Shown here: in pieces, positions 43,752-52,715 of the stretch | How positions within the stretch are numbered: the first letter of the stretch is position 1 | Layout: each line of letters opens with the position of its first letter | Origin: Jiangella endophytica | Lineage (GTDB): Bacteria; Actinomycetota; Actinomycetes; Jiangellales; Jiangellaceae | DNA: 64,000 nucleotides | Assembly (NCBI RefSeq): GCF_003427025.1 | Contig: NZ_QVAI01000013.1 | Span: forward strand, 124,001-188,000 | Direction: 5' to 3' | The notes under the pieces: model-generated | Database searches by the model: none | Told to the model about the DNA's origin: nothing | The model's input: the letters and a program-made list of their open reading frames with translations, nothing else | Translations under genes and position numbers: made by a program

Positions 43752-44678
43752 TCAGCCGGCGACGTGCGGGGCGACCTCGGCCGCGATCAGCTCCAGGTGG
43801 TCGAGGTCGGCGAGGTCGAGGATCTGCAGGTAGACGCGGCCGGCGCCGAGCTCGCGGACCGCGTTGATGCCGTCGACCACTTCCTGCGGCGTGCCGGCCA
43901 GCCCGTTCTCGCGGACCTCGGCCGGCTCGCGCCCGATGGCGGCGGCGCGCCGAGCGAACTCGGCTTCGTCGGCCCCGACACAGGCGACCAGCGCCACCGA
44001 GTAGACCAGCGAGTCGGGGTCGCGGCCGGCGTCCTCGCAGGCCTTGCGAACGGCGCCGAACCGGTCGGCGATGTCGGACTTCGCCGGGAACGAGGAGTTG
44101 TACTCGGCGGCGAACTTCGCGGCCAGCGCGGGCGTGCGGCGCGGGCCGTTGCCACCGACGATCAGCGGGACCGGCTGCTGCACCGGCTTGGGCAGCCCCG
44201 GAGAGTCGGACACGGTGTAGTGGGACCCGGCGTAGTCGAACGTCGACCCGGCCGGGGTGTTCCAGAGCCCGGTGATGACGTCGAACTGCTCTTCCAGCAG
44301 GCCGAACCGCTTCTCCGGGAACGGGATGCCGTAGGCCGCGTGTTCCTGCGCGAACCAGCCCGCGCCCAGCCCCAGCTCGACCCGTCCCCCGGACATCTGG
44401 TCGACCTGCGCGACCTGGATGGCCAGCACGCCGGGGTGCCGGAACGTCGCCGACGACACCAGGGTGCCGAGTCGGATGCGCGACGTCTCGCGGGCCAGGC
44501 CGGCCAGCGTGGTCCACGCGTCGGTCGGGCCGGGCAAGCCGCTGACGGAACCCATCTTCAGGTAGTGGTCGGAGCGGAAGAAGGCGTCGAACCCGAGCCG
44601 CTCGGTGGCCTGCGCGACGGCGAGCAGGTCGTCATAGCTGGCCCCCTGCTGGGGCTCGGTGAAGATCCTGAGCTGCAT
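43752..44678 (-). CDS. LLM-class (F420-dependent type) flavin oxidoreductase
   Basis: A 308-residue luciferase-like TIM-barrel oxidoreductase. Conserved segments include LGFDAFFRSDHYL near residue 30, RIRLGTLVSSATFRHPGVLA, the GGRVELGLGAGWFAQEH motif and PLIVGGNGPRRTPALAAKFA. The absence of an FMN-specific pattern and the actinomycete context suggest F420 as cofactor. The substrate cannot be inferred. ATG at 44678; its stop is 6 bp from the preceding palindrome. It is 32 bp downstream of the corA stop on the same strand. Confidence 0.92.
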   Translation of the reverse strand: MQLRIFTEPQQGASYDDLLAVAQATERLGFDAFFRSDHYLKMGSVSGLPGPTDAWTTLAGLARETSRIRLGTLVSSATFRHPGVLAIQVAQVDQMSGGRVELGLGAGWFAQEHAAYGIPFPEKRFGLLEEQFDVITGLWNTPAGSTFDYAGSHYTVSDSPGLPKPVQQPVPLIVGGNGPRRTPALAAKFAAEYNSSFPAKSDIADRFGAVRKACEDAGRDPDSLVYSVALVACVGADEAEFARRAAAIGREPAEVRENGLAGTPQEVVDGINAVRELGAGRVYLQILDLADLDHLELIAAEVAPHVAG

Positions 44679-44710
44679 GGGCCCAGCCTTTCACGGCCCA
44701 CCCGGCAGCG

Positions 44711-45847
44711 TCAGAGCCAGTCCTTCTTCCGGAACACGACGAACAGCGTGGCGCAGACGATGGCCATGAGCATCAGCGCGAACGGGTAGCCGAATGCCCA
44801 GTGGGTCTCTGGCATGTTGTCGAAGTTCATGCCGTAGATCGTTCCGACCAGGGTCGGAGCGAACAGGATGGCCGCCCAGGAGGAGATCTTCTTGAGCTCC
44901 TCGTTCTGCGCGAAGCTGGCCTCGGTGAGGGACTTCATCTCCTCGTTCTGCTGCTGGGTGACCAGCGTGGCGTTGACGGCGAGGATGTCGGAGAGCACCT
45001 GCCGGAAGCCGTCGACGCGCTCGGTGACCTCTGTGACGTGGTCGGCGACGTCGCGCAGGTAGCGCTGCAGCTCTTCGTCGGTGCCGTACTTCTCGAAGCC
45101 GCCCTCGAGCCCGGACAGCATGCCCGACAGCGGCCGCGTGGCCCGCTGGAACTCCAGCACCTCGCGCGACAGCTCGTAGATGCGCCGCGACACCTTGGGG
45201 TCGCGGCCGAACACCTGCACCTCGATCTCGTCGACGTCGTTGCTGACGCCGTTGACGACCGGCACGTAGCCGTCGACCACGGAGTCGAGGACGGCGTACA
45301 GCACGGCCTCGGGACCGAGCCCGAGCAGGTCAGGGTCGTCCTCCATGCGGCGCCGGACGCTGGAGAGGTCGGGAGCCGAGCCGTGCCGCACGGTGATGAC
45401 GAAGCCGGGACCGACGAACAGGTGCAGCTCGGCGAAGTCGACCTCCTCGATGGCGTCGATGTAGCGCGCCGCACGCAGCACGACGAACAGCGTCTCGCCG
45501 TAACGCTCGAGCTTGGGCCGCTGGTGCGCCTCCATGGCGTCCTCGACGGCCAGCGGGTGCAGGTCGAACTCGTCGGCCAGCGACAGCAGCTCGGCGTCGC
45601 TCGGCTTGTACAGGCCGATCCACGCCATCGCCTCGGCGTCGGCGCGCAGCTGGCGGTACGTCTCGGCCAGCGAGCTGGGCGTGCTGATGCGCTTGCCGTC
45701 GCGGTACAGCGCGGCGTCGACGATGCTCGACCGGGGCTCGGTGGCCTCGGGCTCGTCGGCGGGACGATCGGTCACGGAGTTGTCCCGGCCCTGACGGCGC
45801 AGGGCGGGACGGATGACGCGCAGGGCGCGCTGACGACGAGGTGGCAT
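44711..45847 (-). CDS. corA: CorA-type magnesium/cobalt transporter
   Basis: A 378-residue CorA channel. A large cytoplasmic alpha/beta and helical region (about 30-310) leads to two C-terminal membrane helices. The first ends in the signature YGMNFDNMPE, and the protein closes with the basic FRKKDWL. The region DEFDLHPLAVEDAMEAHQRPKLERYG is typical of family members (here residues split over about 103-130). It forms pentamers that admit Mg2+. The ATG at 45847 gives a basic N-terminus MPPRRQRALRVI as in actinomycete homologues. Confidence 0.95.
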   Translation of the reverse strand: MPPRRQRALRVIRPALRRQGRDNSVTDRPADEPEATEPRSSIVDAALYRDGKRISTPSSLAETYRQLRADAEAMAWIGLYKPSDAELLSLADEFDLHPLAVEDAMEAHQRPKLERYGETLFVVLRAARYIDAIEEVDFAELHLFVGPGFVITVRHGSAPDLSSVRRRMEDDPDLLGLGPEAVLYAVLDSVVDGYVPVVNGVSNDVDEIEVQVFGRDPKVSRRIYELSREVLEFQRATRPLSGMLSGLEGGFEKYGTDEELQRYLRDVADHVTEVTERVDGFRQVLSDILAVNATLVTQQQNEEMKSLTEASFAQNEELKKISSWAAILFAPTLVGTIYGMNFDNMPETHWAFGYPFALMLMAIVCATLFVVFRKKDWL

Positions 45848-46049
45848 GACGTCGCTCCCGGGACGGTGAGGCGGACGGAATCGGGTGTCGCGCGACGCAG
45901 GAACACCCGGCCGCCAGACATCAGCTGCCCGTGACCTCGGTGCCCTGCGGCGCATGACTAGGGGGTTCACTGCGCATGGCAGCCTCACCTCCCGATTCGT
46001 CGCCGCTGTGCCGTGGTCAAGAATAGTCCACGACGGACTCCGGCGGCGA

Positions 46050-47225
46050 TCAGCTCGCCGGATGCAAGATCGCCACGCATTCGACGTGATGCGTCATCGG
46101 GAACAGGTCGAACGCGCGCAGACCGGTGAGCTGGTAGCCGTGGCCGGCGAACGTGGCGAGGTCGCGGGCCAGGGCGGCGGGATCGCAGGCCACGTACGCG
46201 ACGACGCGCGGCGCGCGCTCGGCGATGCGGCGCACGACCGCGGCTTTGGCGCCCTCGCGGGGCGGGTCGAGCACGACGACGTCGGCGGCGGCCGGGACGC
46301 CGGCCGGACCGGAGCCTGACAGCACCCGGTCGACCCGCCCGGTCAGGAGCCGTACCCACGGGACATCGTGCAGGTTGCGCCGCGCGTCGGCGACGGCCTG
46401 CCGCGACCCCTCGACGCCGACGACCGTGCCCGTGCTGCCGACCAGCGGCGCCAGCGCACCGGCGAACAGCCCGACGCCGCAGTAGAGGTCCAGCGCGGTC
46501 TCGCCGGGCCGGGCCTGGACACCGTCCAGCACCGCGTTGACCAGCGTGTCCGCCGCTCCCGGGTGCACCTGCCAGAACCCGCCGCCGCTGACCCGCCAGC
46601 GGCGGCCGGCGGCCTCCTCGACGACGTACCCGCGGCCCTCGACGACCTCGCCGTCGACGAGCAGCTGGCGATCTCCCGAGTTCGCGGCGACGACCTCGAC
46701 CGACGCCGCGCCCGGCCACTCGCCGTCCTCGACGCGGGCCGCGCGGACCTCGGGGTGCGCGATGCGGCAGGCGTCGATCGGCACGACCTCATGCGACCGG
46801 TGCGCCCGCAGCCCGGCCCGTCCGCTCCCGTCGACGGCGTACGTCACCCGCGTGCGCCAGTCGAGCCCGCCGGCGTCGCACGCGACCGGCTCGACGGTCA
46901 CCTCGCGCCGCAGCCCGGCCAGCCGTTCCAGCTGCTCGGCCACGACGGCCGCCTTCAGCGATCGCTGCGCGGGCAGCAGCACGTGTTGCCAGTCGCAGCC
47001 GCCGCATCGTCCCGGACCGGACCACGGACACGGCGGCTCGACCCGCGCCGGCGACGGCGTGAGCACGGCGACCGCGTCGGCGCGCCAGAACCGGTCCTCG
47101 GTGCCGCCCTCGGTGATGCGGATCCGCACCCGCTCGCCGGGCAGCGTGTGCCGGACGAACACCGCGCGGCCCTCGTGCCGGGCCACACAGACTCCGCCGT
47201 GCGCGACCGGTCCGACGTCGACCAC
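46050..47225 (-). CDS. TRAM-domain class I SAM-dependent RNA methyltransferase (RlmCD/TrmA-like)
   Basis: At least 391 residues of an RNA m5U methyltransferase. A TRAM domain (VGPVAHGGVCVARHEGRAVF onward) is followed by iron-sulfur cysteines CPWSGPGRCGGCDW and the SAM site DLYCGVGLFAGALAP, and catalytic motifs VVLDPPREGA and YVACDPAALARDLA. Start choice is difficult: GTG 47225 cuts the N-terminus very close to the TRAM core, while an in-frame CTG at 47279 overlaps the permease stop, has a GAGGCGG stretch before it and restores the usual length. It follows the permease gene on the same strand. Confidence 0.9.
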   Translation of the reverse strand: MVDVGPVAHGGVCVARHEGRAVFVRHTLPGERVRIRITEGGTEDRFWRADAVAVLTPSPARVEPPCPWSGPGRCGGCDWQHVLLPAQRSLKAAVVAEQLERLAGLRREVTVEPVACDAGGLDWRTRVTYAVDGSGRAGLRAHRSHEVVPIDACRIAHPEVRAARVEDGEWPGAASVEVVAANSGDRQLLVDGEVVEGRGYVVEEAAGRRWRVSGGGFWQVHPGAADTLVNAVLDGVQARPGETALDLYCGVGLFAGALAPLVGSTGTVVGVEGSRQAVADARRNLHDVPWVRLLTGRVDRVLSGSGPAGVPAAADVVVLDPPREGAKAAVVRRIAERAPRVVAYVACDPAALARDLATFAGHGYQLTGLRAFDLFPMTHHVECVAILHPAS

Positions 47226-47275
47226 GACCTCCGTGCCGACGACGGAGTCGCCACGGACCGTGCGCGTCCGCCCGC

Positions 47276-49282
47276 TCAGCGGGGACCGCCTCGCCGCACG
47301 TCGCCCGGCGCGCGGGGCGCGGACTTCGCCTTCGCCTTGGCCTTCGCGGCCGCCGCCGAACGCAGCTGCCACGGCACGCTCGTCACCATGACGCCCGGCG
47401 TGAACAGCAGCCGGCCCTTGAGCCAGAAGACGCTCTGGTTGTGCAGGATGCGCTCCCACCAGTGCCCGACCACGTACTCGGGCACGTAGACCGTGACGAC
47501 GTCGCGCGGGCTGGCCCGGCGGATCGCCCGCACGTACTCGACCACCGGCCGGGCGATCTCCCGGAACGGGGAGTCGAGCACTCGCAGCGGCACCGGGATG
47601 TCGTGGCGGTCCCACTCGTCCAGCAGCGCGGCGGTGGCCGTCGCGTCGACGTCGACGGTGATCGCCTCGAGGATGTCCGGCCGTGCCGCTCGCGCGTAGG
47701 CGATGGCGCGCACCGTCGGCTTGTGCAGCCGCGACACCAGCACCACGGCGTGCACGCGCGACGGCAGCAGCGACTCGGCCGGCCAGTCCTCGACCGCGAG
47801 CTCCTCGGAGGTGCTGTCGTAGTGCCGCCGGATGCCGCGCATCAGCAGGAACAGCAGCGGCATCATGGCGACGACCAGCCAGGCGCCGTGGGTGAACTTG
47901 GTGATCAGCACGACGACCAGGACGATGCCGGTGAGGATCGCGCCGGTGCCGTTGATCGCCCGCGAGCGCAGGATCTGCCGGCGTTCGGCGCCGGTGGGCC
48001 CGGCCGCGAGCAGCCGGTTCCAGTGCCTGACCATGCCGGTCTGGCCGAACGTGAACGCCGTGAACACGCCGACGATGTAGAGCTGGATCAGCCGGGTCAC
48101 CGACGCGTCGAACGCGACGATCAGCAGGCCGGCCAGCACCGCCAGCACGAGGATGCCGTTGCTGAACACCAGCCGGTCGCCGCGGGTGTGCAGCTGGCGC
48201 GGCGCGTAGCGGTACTGGGCGAGGATCGAGCCGAGCAGCGGGAAGCCGTTGAACGCGGTGTTGGCGGCCAGGATCAGGATCAGCGCCGCCGCGCCCTGGA
48301 TGTAGTAGAAGGGGATGGTGTCGCCGCCGAACACCGCCTCGGCCAGCTGCGAGATGACCGTCGGCTGCGGTTGCGAGCAGTCGAACCCGACCAGGTCGCA
48401 GGAGTTCTCGACGTAGCGGACGTCGGCGATCACGGCCAGCGCGGTGATGCCGCTGAACATCGTGATCGACAACGTGCCCATGATGGCCAGCGTCGCGGCG
48501 GCGTTCTTCGCCTTGGGCTTGCGGAAGGCCGGGACGCCGTTGGCGATCGCCTCGACGCCGGTCAGCGCCGTACAGCCGGACGCGAACGCCCGGAGGACCA
48601 GCAACATCAGCGCGATGCCACCGAGGTCGGTCATCTCGGCGGCGACGTCGTACTGCGCGGACTCCGCGACCGGGTCGTCGCCGAACACCGTCCGGCCCAG
48701 ACCCCACACGATCAGCGCGCCCATGCCGACGATGAACAGATAGGTCGGGATCGCGAACGCGATGCCGCTCTCGCGGATGCCGCGCAGGTTCATCGCCGAG
48801 AGCAGGACGACGATGCCGATGGCGATGGGCACCCGATAGTCGTTGAGCTCCGGCACGGCCGAGATCAGGTTGTCCACGCCGGCGGAGACCGACACCGCCA
48901 CCGTCAGGATGTAGTCGATCAGCAGGGCGCTGGCGACGATGAGCCCGGCGGTCGGGCCGAGATTGGTGTTGGCGACCTCGAAGTCGCCGCCGCCGGTCGG
49001 GTACGCGCGCACCAGTTGCCGGTACGACGCGACGACGACGATGAGCAGCAGCACGACGACCGCGGCGACCCACGGGGTGTACGTCAGATAGGCCAGCCCG
49101 CCCAGCGTCAGGATGACCAGGATCTCCTGCGTGGCGTACGTGACCGACGACAGCGGGTCGCTGGCGAACACCGGCAGGGCCAGCCGCTTGGGTAGCAGTG
49201 TGTGCCCCATGCGGTCGCTGGGGAGCTTGCGACCGATGAGCAGCCGCTTGGACAGATCGCCGAGGCTCGGCACGATCGGCAA
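47276..49282 (-). CDS. APC-superfamily permease, KimA-like potassium transporter type
   Basis: A 668-residue transporter with about 12 membrane segments in residues 30-490 and a cytoplasmic C-terminal domain (about 500-640). Family features are LPVFASDPLSSVTYATQEIL, YPTGGGDFEVANTNLGP and LTGVEAIANGVPAFRKPK, and the tail contains YVPEYVVGHWWERILHNQS. These fit KimA/KUP-like potassium importers found in actinobacteria. The start is TTG 49282 behind AAAGGA. It is divergent, across 86 bp, from two TrkA-type regulatory genes, supporting a potassium role. A Lys/Ala-rich C-terminus AKAKAKAKSAPRAPG is unusual. Confidence 0.87.
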   Translation of the reverse strand: MPIVPSLGDLSKRLLIGRKLPSDRMGHTLLPKRLALPVFASDPLSSVTYATQEILVILTLGGLAYLTYTPWVAAVVVLLLIVVVASYRQLVRAYPTGGGDFEVANTNLGPTAGLIVASALLIDYILTVAVSVSAGVDNLISAVPELNDYRVPIAIGIVVLLSAMNLRGIRESGIAFAIPTYLFIVGMGALIVWGLGRTVFGDDPVAESAQYDVAAEMTDLGGIALMLLVLRAFASGCTALTGVEAIANGVPAFRKPKAKNAAATLAIMGTLSITMFSGITALAVIADVRYVENSCDLVGFDCSQPQPTVISQLAEAVFGGDTIPFYYIQGAAALILILAANTAFNGFPLLGSILAQYRYAPRQLHTRGDRLVFSNGILVLAVLAGLLIVAFDASVTRLIQLYIVGVFTAFTFGQTGMVRHWNRLLAAGPTGAERRQILRSRAINGTGAILTGIVLVVVLITKFTHGAWLVVAMMPLLFLLMRGIRRHYDSTSEELAVEDWPAESLLPSRVHAVVLVSRLHKPTVRAIAYARAARPDILEAITVDVDATATAALLDEWDRHDIPVPLRVLDSPFREIARPVVEYVRAIRRASPRDVVTVYVPEYVVGHWWERILHNQSVFWLKGRLLFTPGVMVTSVPWQLRSAAAAKAKAKAKSAPRAPGDVRRGGPR

Positions 49283-49368
49283 TGGTATTCCTTTCGGGGC
49301 GGCCGTGTAACGTCGGCAGCGACACGGCGAGCCCCCCGGCGCCGCCCGGTGAGTGTTGGAAGGACCAC

Positions 49369-50034
49369 ATGCACGTCGTCATCATGGGCTGCGGCAGGGT
49401 CGGCTCGACCGTCGCGCACATCCTCGAGTCGCACGACCACACGGTCGCGATCGTCGACCAGAACCCCGAGGCGTTCCGGCGGCTGCAGCCGGGCTTCGAG
49501 GGCTCGACGGTGGCCGGGGTCGGGTTCGACCGCGACGTGCTCATCGAGGCCGGCATCGAGCGCGCCGACGCGTTCGTCGCCGTGAGCAGCGGCGACAACT
49601 CCAACATCCTCGCCGCCCGGGTGGCCCGCGAGACGTTCGGCGTCGACAACGTGGTGGCCCGCATCTACGACCCCGGCCGCGCGGAGGTCTACCAGCGGCT
49701 GGGCATCCCGACGGTGGCGACCGTGCGGTGGACGGCCGACCAGATCCTGCGCCGGCTGTTCCCCGAGGGCGCGCAGACCGAATGGGTCGACCCCACCGGG
49801 ACCGTCCAGCTGGCCGAACTGCACGTCAGCAACGGCTGGATCGGCCACACCGTCGACAAGCTGGAGGAGGCGTCCGGCGTGCGGGTCGCGTTCCTCACCC
49901 GCTACGGCGAGGGTGTCCTGCCGACCGCGTCGACCGTCGTCCAGGACGGCGACCTCGTGCACGTCCTCGTCAACACCGAACGCATCCCGTACGCCGCGCA
50001 GGTGCTCTCCAAGGACCCGGAGGTGGAGATCTGA
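49369..50034 (+). CDS. TrkA-family potassium uptake regulatory protein 1
   Basis: A 221-residue cytoplasmic regulator with an N-terminal RCK/Rossmann domain (MHVVIMGCGRVGSTVAHILE, GxGxxGS) that binds NAD(H) or nucleotides, and a C-terminal TrkA-C domain (about 140-221). It should gate a potassium transporter. ATG at 49369 follows GGAAGGA. Its stop overlaps the next TrkA gene (TGATG), so the two are made in equal amounts; divergent placement to the KimA-like permease suggests that this is the target. Confidence 0.93.
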   Translation: MHVVIMGCGRVGSTVAHILESHDHTVAIVDQNPEAFRRLQPGFEGSTVAGVGFDRDVLIEAGIERADAFVAVSSGDNSNILAARVARETFGVDNVVARIYDPGRAEVYQRLGIPTVATVRWTADQILRRLFPEGAQTEWVDPTGTVQLAELHVSNGWIGHTVDKLEEASGVRVAFLTRYGEGVLPTASTVVQDGDLVHVLVNTERIPYAAQVLSKDPEVEI

Positions 50035-50699
50035 TGCGCGTCGCCATCGCCGGAGCCGGCAACGTGGGCCGCTCGATCGCGTCGGAGCTGCTCGCCAACG
50101 GGCACGACGTCCTGCTCATCGACCGCGACACCAAGGCGATCAAGGCCGCCAGCGTGCCGGAGGCCGAGTGGCTGCTGGCCGACGCCTGCGAGCTGTCCAT
50201 GCTCGAGGAGGCGGCGCTGGACCGCTGCAACGTCGTCATCGCCGCCACCGGCGACGACAAGGTCAACCTCGTCGTGTCGCTGCTGGCCAAGACCGAGTTC
50301 GGCGTCCCGCGCGTCGTGGCCCGGGTGAACCACCCGCGCAACGAGTGGATGTTCAACGAGTCCTGGGGCGTCGACGTGTCGGTGTCGACGCCGCGCATCA
50401 TGAGCGCACTGGTCGAGGAGGCCGTCAGCGTCGGCGACCTCGTCCGGCTGTTCAGCTTCCGTCAGGGCGAGGCCAACCTCGTCGAGCTGACGCTCCCGGC
50501 CGACTCCCCCATCGTCGGGACGGCCGTCGCGGACGTCGCCTGGCCGGTCGACACCTCGCTGGTCTCGATCATCCGCGGCAAGCACGTGCACAGCCCGCTG
50601 CCGGACCTGCCGCTGGAGGCCGGCGACGAGCTGCTGTTCGTCGCCGCGCCCGAGCGGGAGAAGCAGCTCGAGGACCTGCTCTCGCCGCACACCGGCTGA
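50034..50699 (+). CDS. TrkA-family potassium uptake regulatory protein 2
   Basis: A second 221-residue TrkA protein. The Rossmann motif is MRVAIAGAGNVGRSIASELL (residues 1-20), followed by VLLIDRD acidic end and a TrkA-C domain with PADSPIVGTAVADVAWPVD. It differs from the upstream copy throughout, so the pair likely forms a heteromer, like CeoB/CeoC of mycobacteria. It is translationally coupled to the first. An 84-bp gap separates it from the convergent DUF3159 gene. Confidence 0.93.
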   Translation: MRVAIAGAGNVGRSIASELLANGHDVLLIDRDTKAIKAASVPEAEWLLADACELSMLEEAALDRCNVVIAATGDDKVNLVVSLLAKTEFGVPRVVARVNHPRNEWMFNESWGVDVSVSTPRIMSALVEEAVSVGDLVRLFSFRQGEANLVELTLPADSPIVGTAVADVAWPVDTSLVSIIRGKHVHSPLPDLPLEAGDELLFVAAPEREKQLEDLLSPHTG

Positions 50700-50783
50700 C
50701 GGCTCCGCCGGACGATGGCGGCAGACGCCGCGTCCGGTGGTCCGCGCCCTGGCCGGACCGCTGCCGGCCCGCCCGGGACGGCG

Positions 50784-51506
50784 TCAGCCGTCGAGGGAGT
50801 CGGGCCTGGAGGGCGGCTGCGCGGGCGCCTGGCGCTCCTGGTGGGCGCGGTAGGCCGGTCGGATGATCAGCCAGGACAGATACGCCACCAGCAGGAACAG
50901 CGGCCAGCTCATGACCAGCCGGGCGCCGGCCAGCCAGCCGATCTGGTCCTCGCCGGCGAGGTAGAGCGGCACCTGCACCGCCAGCCGCACCGCGAACATA
51001 CCCACCCACAGGAAGCTGGCCTGCGTGTAGGCGCGCACCAGCGCGGGGTCCTGTCGCCAGGCCATGCCCTGGCCGGTGACCAGCCCGACGAACACGCCGA
51101 GCAGCGGCCAGCGGACCGCGATGGACACCAGGTAGGCCAGCCCGTAGCCGACGTTGATCAGCAGGCCGGGCAGGAACACGTCCTCGGCGCGGCCGGTGCG
51201 GCTGGCCATGAACGCGGCGAGGCCGACGCCGAGGAAGCCGGCGATGACGTTCTGCAGCGGCTCCTTGCGCAGCAGCCGGACGACGCCGAGCAGGACGCCG
51301 GACGCCACCGCGACCCACAGCGACAGCGTGAGGTCGCGGCCGGCGGCGGTGTAGACGAGGGTGAAGAGGGCGAGCGGCAGCCCGGCGTCGAGCAGAGCCG
51401 CGGGACCGAGGACGTCCTTGGGGCGGAACCGCTCGTCGGACGCGATGGCCTGGATCCAGCTCGGCCGGCCGGTGGGGTCGGGGGCGCCGGGATCGCTCTG
51501 ACTCAT
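50784..51506 (-). CDS. DUF3159 membrane protein
   Basis: A 240-residue actinobacterial integral membrane protein of unknown function with about six hydrophobic segments (first near 45-70, last near 200-220). Typical blocks are LLDAGLPLALFTLVYTAAG, FLGVGLAAFMASRTGRAEDV and FLPGLLINVGYGLAYLVS. It is last in the conserved leftward cluster dut-DUF3710-OB-DUF3159, starting 2 bp before the OB-fold gene's stop codon begins. Its recurrent linkage with this cluster and TrkA genes in actinomycetes suggests a membrane homeostasis role; no direct evidence. Confidence 0.92.
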   Translation of the reverse strand: MSQSDPGAPDPTGRPSWIQAIASDERFRPKDVLGPAALLDAGLPLALFTLVYTAAGRDLTLSLWVAVASGVLLGVVRLLRKEPLQNVIAGFLGVGLAAFMASRTGRAEDVFLPGLLINVGYGLAYLVSIAVRWPLLGVFVGLVTGQGMAWRQDPALVRAYTQASFLWVGMFAVRLAVQVPLYLAGEDQIGWLAGARLVMSWPLFLLVAYLSWLIIRPAYRAHQERQAPAQPPSRPDSLDG

Positions 51507-51507
51507 C

Positions 51508-51900
51508 TCACTCCATGCCTGCGGGCAGCAGCTCGTATCGTGGGTTGTACATGACCCTGCGGCCGTCGAGGGTGGCCACCCGTCCGGTCGCGACCAGCCG
51601 GCGTCCGCAGCTGATGCCGGCGATGCGTCGCCGGCCGAGCCAGACCAGTGTCACCGCACCGGAGCCGTCGTACAAATCGGCTTCGAGGGCGGGGGTGCCC
51701 AGGCGAGGCTGCAGCGTGACCGACTGCAGCACGCCACGAACACGGACGGTGGTGCGATCCTCGACGCCGGCCAGCGGCTGACAGCCGGCCTCGCGCGCGT
51801 CGTCGCGCAGCTCCTCGGCTTCGACCTCCTCGTCGGAGGCGACCCACCGGGTGATGGCGCCCCAGAGTCCGCGGCGCGCGGTGGTTCCTTCGGTCTTCAC
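51508..51900 (-). CDS. OB-fold nucleic-acid-binding protein
   Basis: A 130-residue protein with an OB-fold of the tRNA-anticodon/aaRS-like type. The strands are TTVRVRGVLQSVTLQ, ALEADLYDGSGAVTLVWLG and RRLVATGRVATLDGRRVMYN, the last ending in NPRYELLPAG. GTG 51900 is preferred because GGGAGGG lies 4 bp before it; ATG 51942 would add 14 residues. It probably binds single-stranded nucleic acid. It lies in the leftward DUF3710/DUF3159 cluster. Confidence 0.87.
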   Translation of the reverse strand: MKTEGTTARRGLWGAITRWVASDEEVEAEELRDDAREAGCQPLAGVEDRTTVRVRGVLQSVTLQPRLGTPALEADLYDGSGAVTLVWLGRRRIAGISCGRRLVATGRVATLDGRRVMYNPRYELLPAGME

Positions 51901-51976
51901 GAGCCCTCCCCGGGCGGGGTCCTGCTCAACGTGCTCTCCCACATCTACAGGATATTCCGCCCGGCAAACGGCCAGG

Positions 51977-52696
51977 TCAGGCCTGGAGCGGCGCGGACGG
52001 GTCGGCTGGCGGGCGGGTGCCGGCCGGCGGCTTCAGCACGATGACGTCGCCGGGCGCCATCGGCGACTGGCCGCGGACGACGACCGTCTCCTTCACCAGC
52101 TCGACGAACCGCTGGAACACGGCGGCGTCGTTGGTGGCCTTGCCGAGGAACGTGGCCCGCAGCATCCAGCGCGGCCCGTCGATGGCCGACACCCGCGACG
52201 GCTGCAGCACCTGCTTGCCGTCGGGCGCCTGTACCGGGACGACCAGCCGGACCTCGGTGCCGAACGGGCCGGTCGCCTCCTCGGCGCGGCCGCCCCGGCG
52301 CTGGGCGTCCTGGGTGATCTGCAGCCGGGTCTGGTCCCACAGCCCGGAGCTGCGCGGCGCGGCGACGGCGATCAGCTGCACCGCGGCGTCCTCGATGGCG
52401 AGGACGGCGCTGGTGGCGTTGCCGGTGCGCTGGTCGACCTGCAGCTGCAGCTTCATGCCGGGCGCGGCCTTGACCAGCAGGCCGCCGAGGTCGACGCGGC
52501 CCTGGCGCGCTTCGTCGAGGTCGACCTCGGACTCGTCGAGCGGGCCGCCGGAGCGGTCGCTCTTGGGCGACTCGCCGTCGTCCGCATCGGACCCGGACTC
52601 GCCGGGCTCCGAGCCGGACGCCGTCGAGGCGGCCTGCGTGGTCTCCTCGACCTCGAGCTCGTCCTCATCGCCGCCGCGGCGCCGCCGTCCCCACAC
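51977..52696 (-). CDS. DUF3710 domain protein
   Basis: A 239-residue soluble actinobacterial protein of unknown function. A basic start VWGRRRRGG is followed by an acidic low-complexity stretch (about 10-60) and the DUF3710 domain (about 65-230) with PGMKLQLQVDQRTGNATSAV, AIDGPRWMLRATFLGKATN and ETVVVRGQSPMAPGDVIVL. GTG at 52696 follows AAGGGGA. It lies between dut and the OB-fold gene, as in many actinomycetes. Confidence 0.9.
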   Translation of the reverse strand: MWGRRRRGGDEDELEVEETTQAASTASGSEPGESGSDADDGESPKSDRSGGPLDESEVDLDEARQGRVDLGGLLVKAAPGMKLQLQVDQRTGNATSAVLAIEDAAVQLIAVAAPRSSGLWDQTRLQITQDAQRRGGRAEEATGPFGTEVRLVVPVQAPDGKQVLQPSRVSAIDGPRWMLRATFLGKATNDAAVFQRFVELVKETVVVRGQSPMAPGDVIVLKPPAGTRPPADPSAPLQA

Positions 52697-52715
52697 CCTG
52701 ACCGTCCCCTTACGT

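Noticed and set aside
49283-49368. Cyclic di-AMP (ydaO-type) riboswitch before the KimA-like permease
   Set aside because: The 86-bp divergent gap is too short for this aptamer and has no recognisable conserved blocks.
46050-49664. A 1204-codon open frame joining methyltransferase and permease regions
   Set aside because: The permease is encoded in another frame with clear membrane segments; the frame's upstream part is Arg/Pro-rich shadow sequence.
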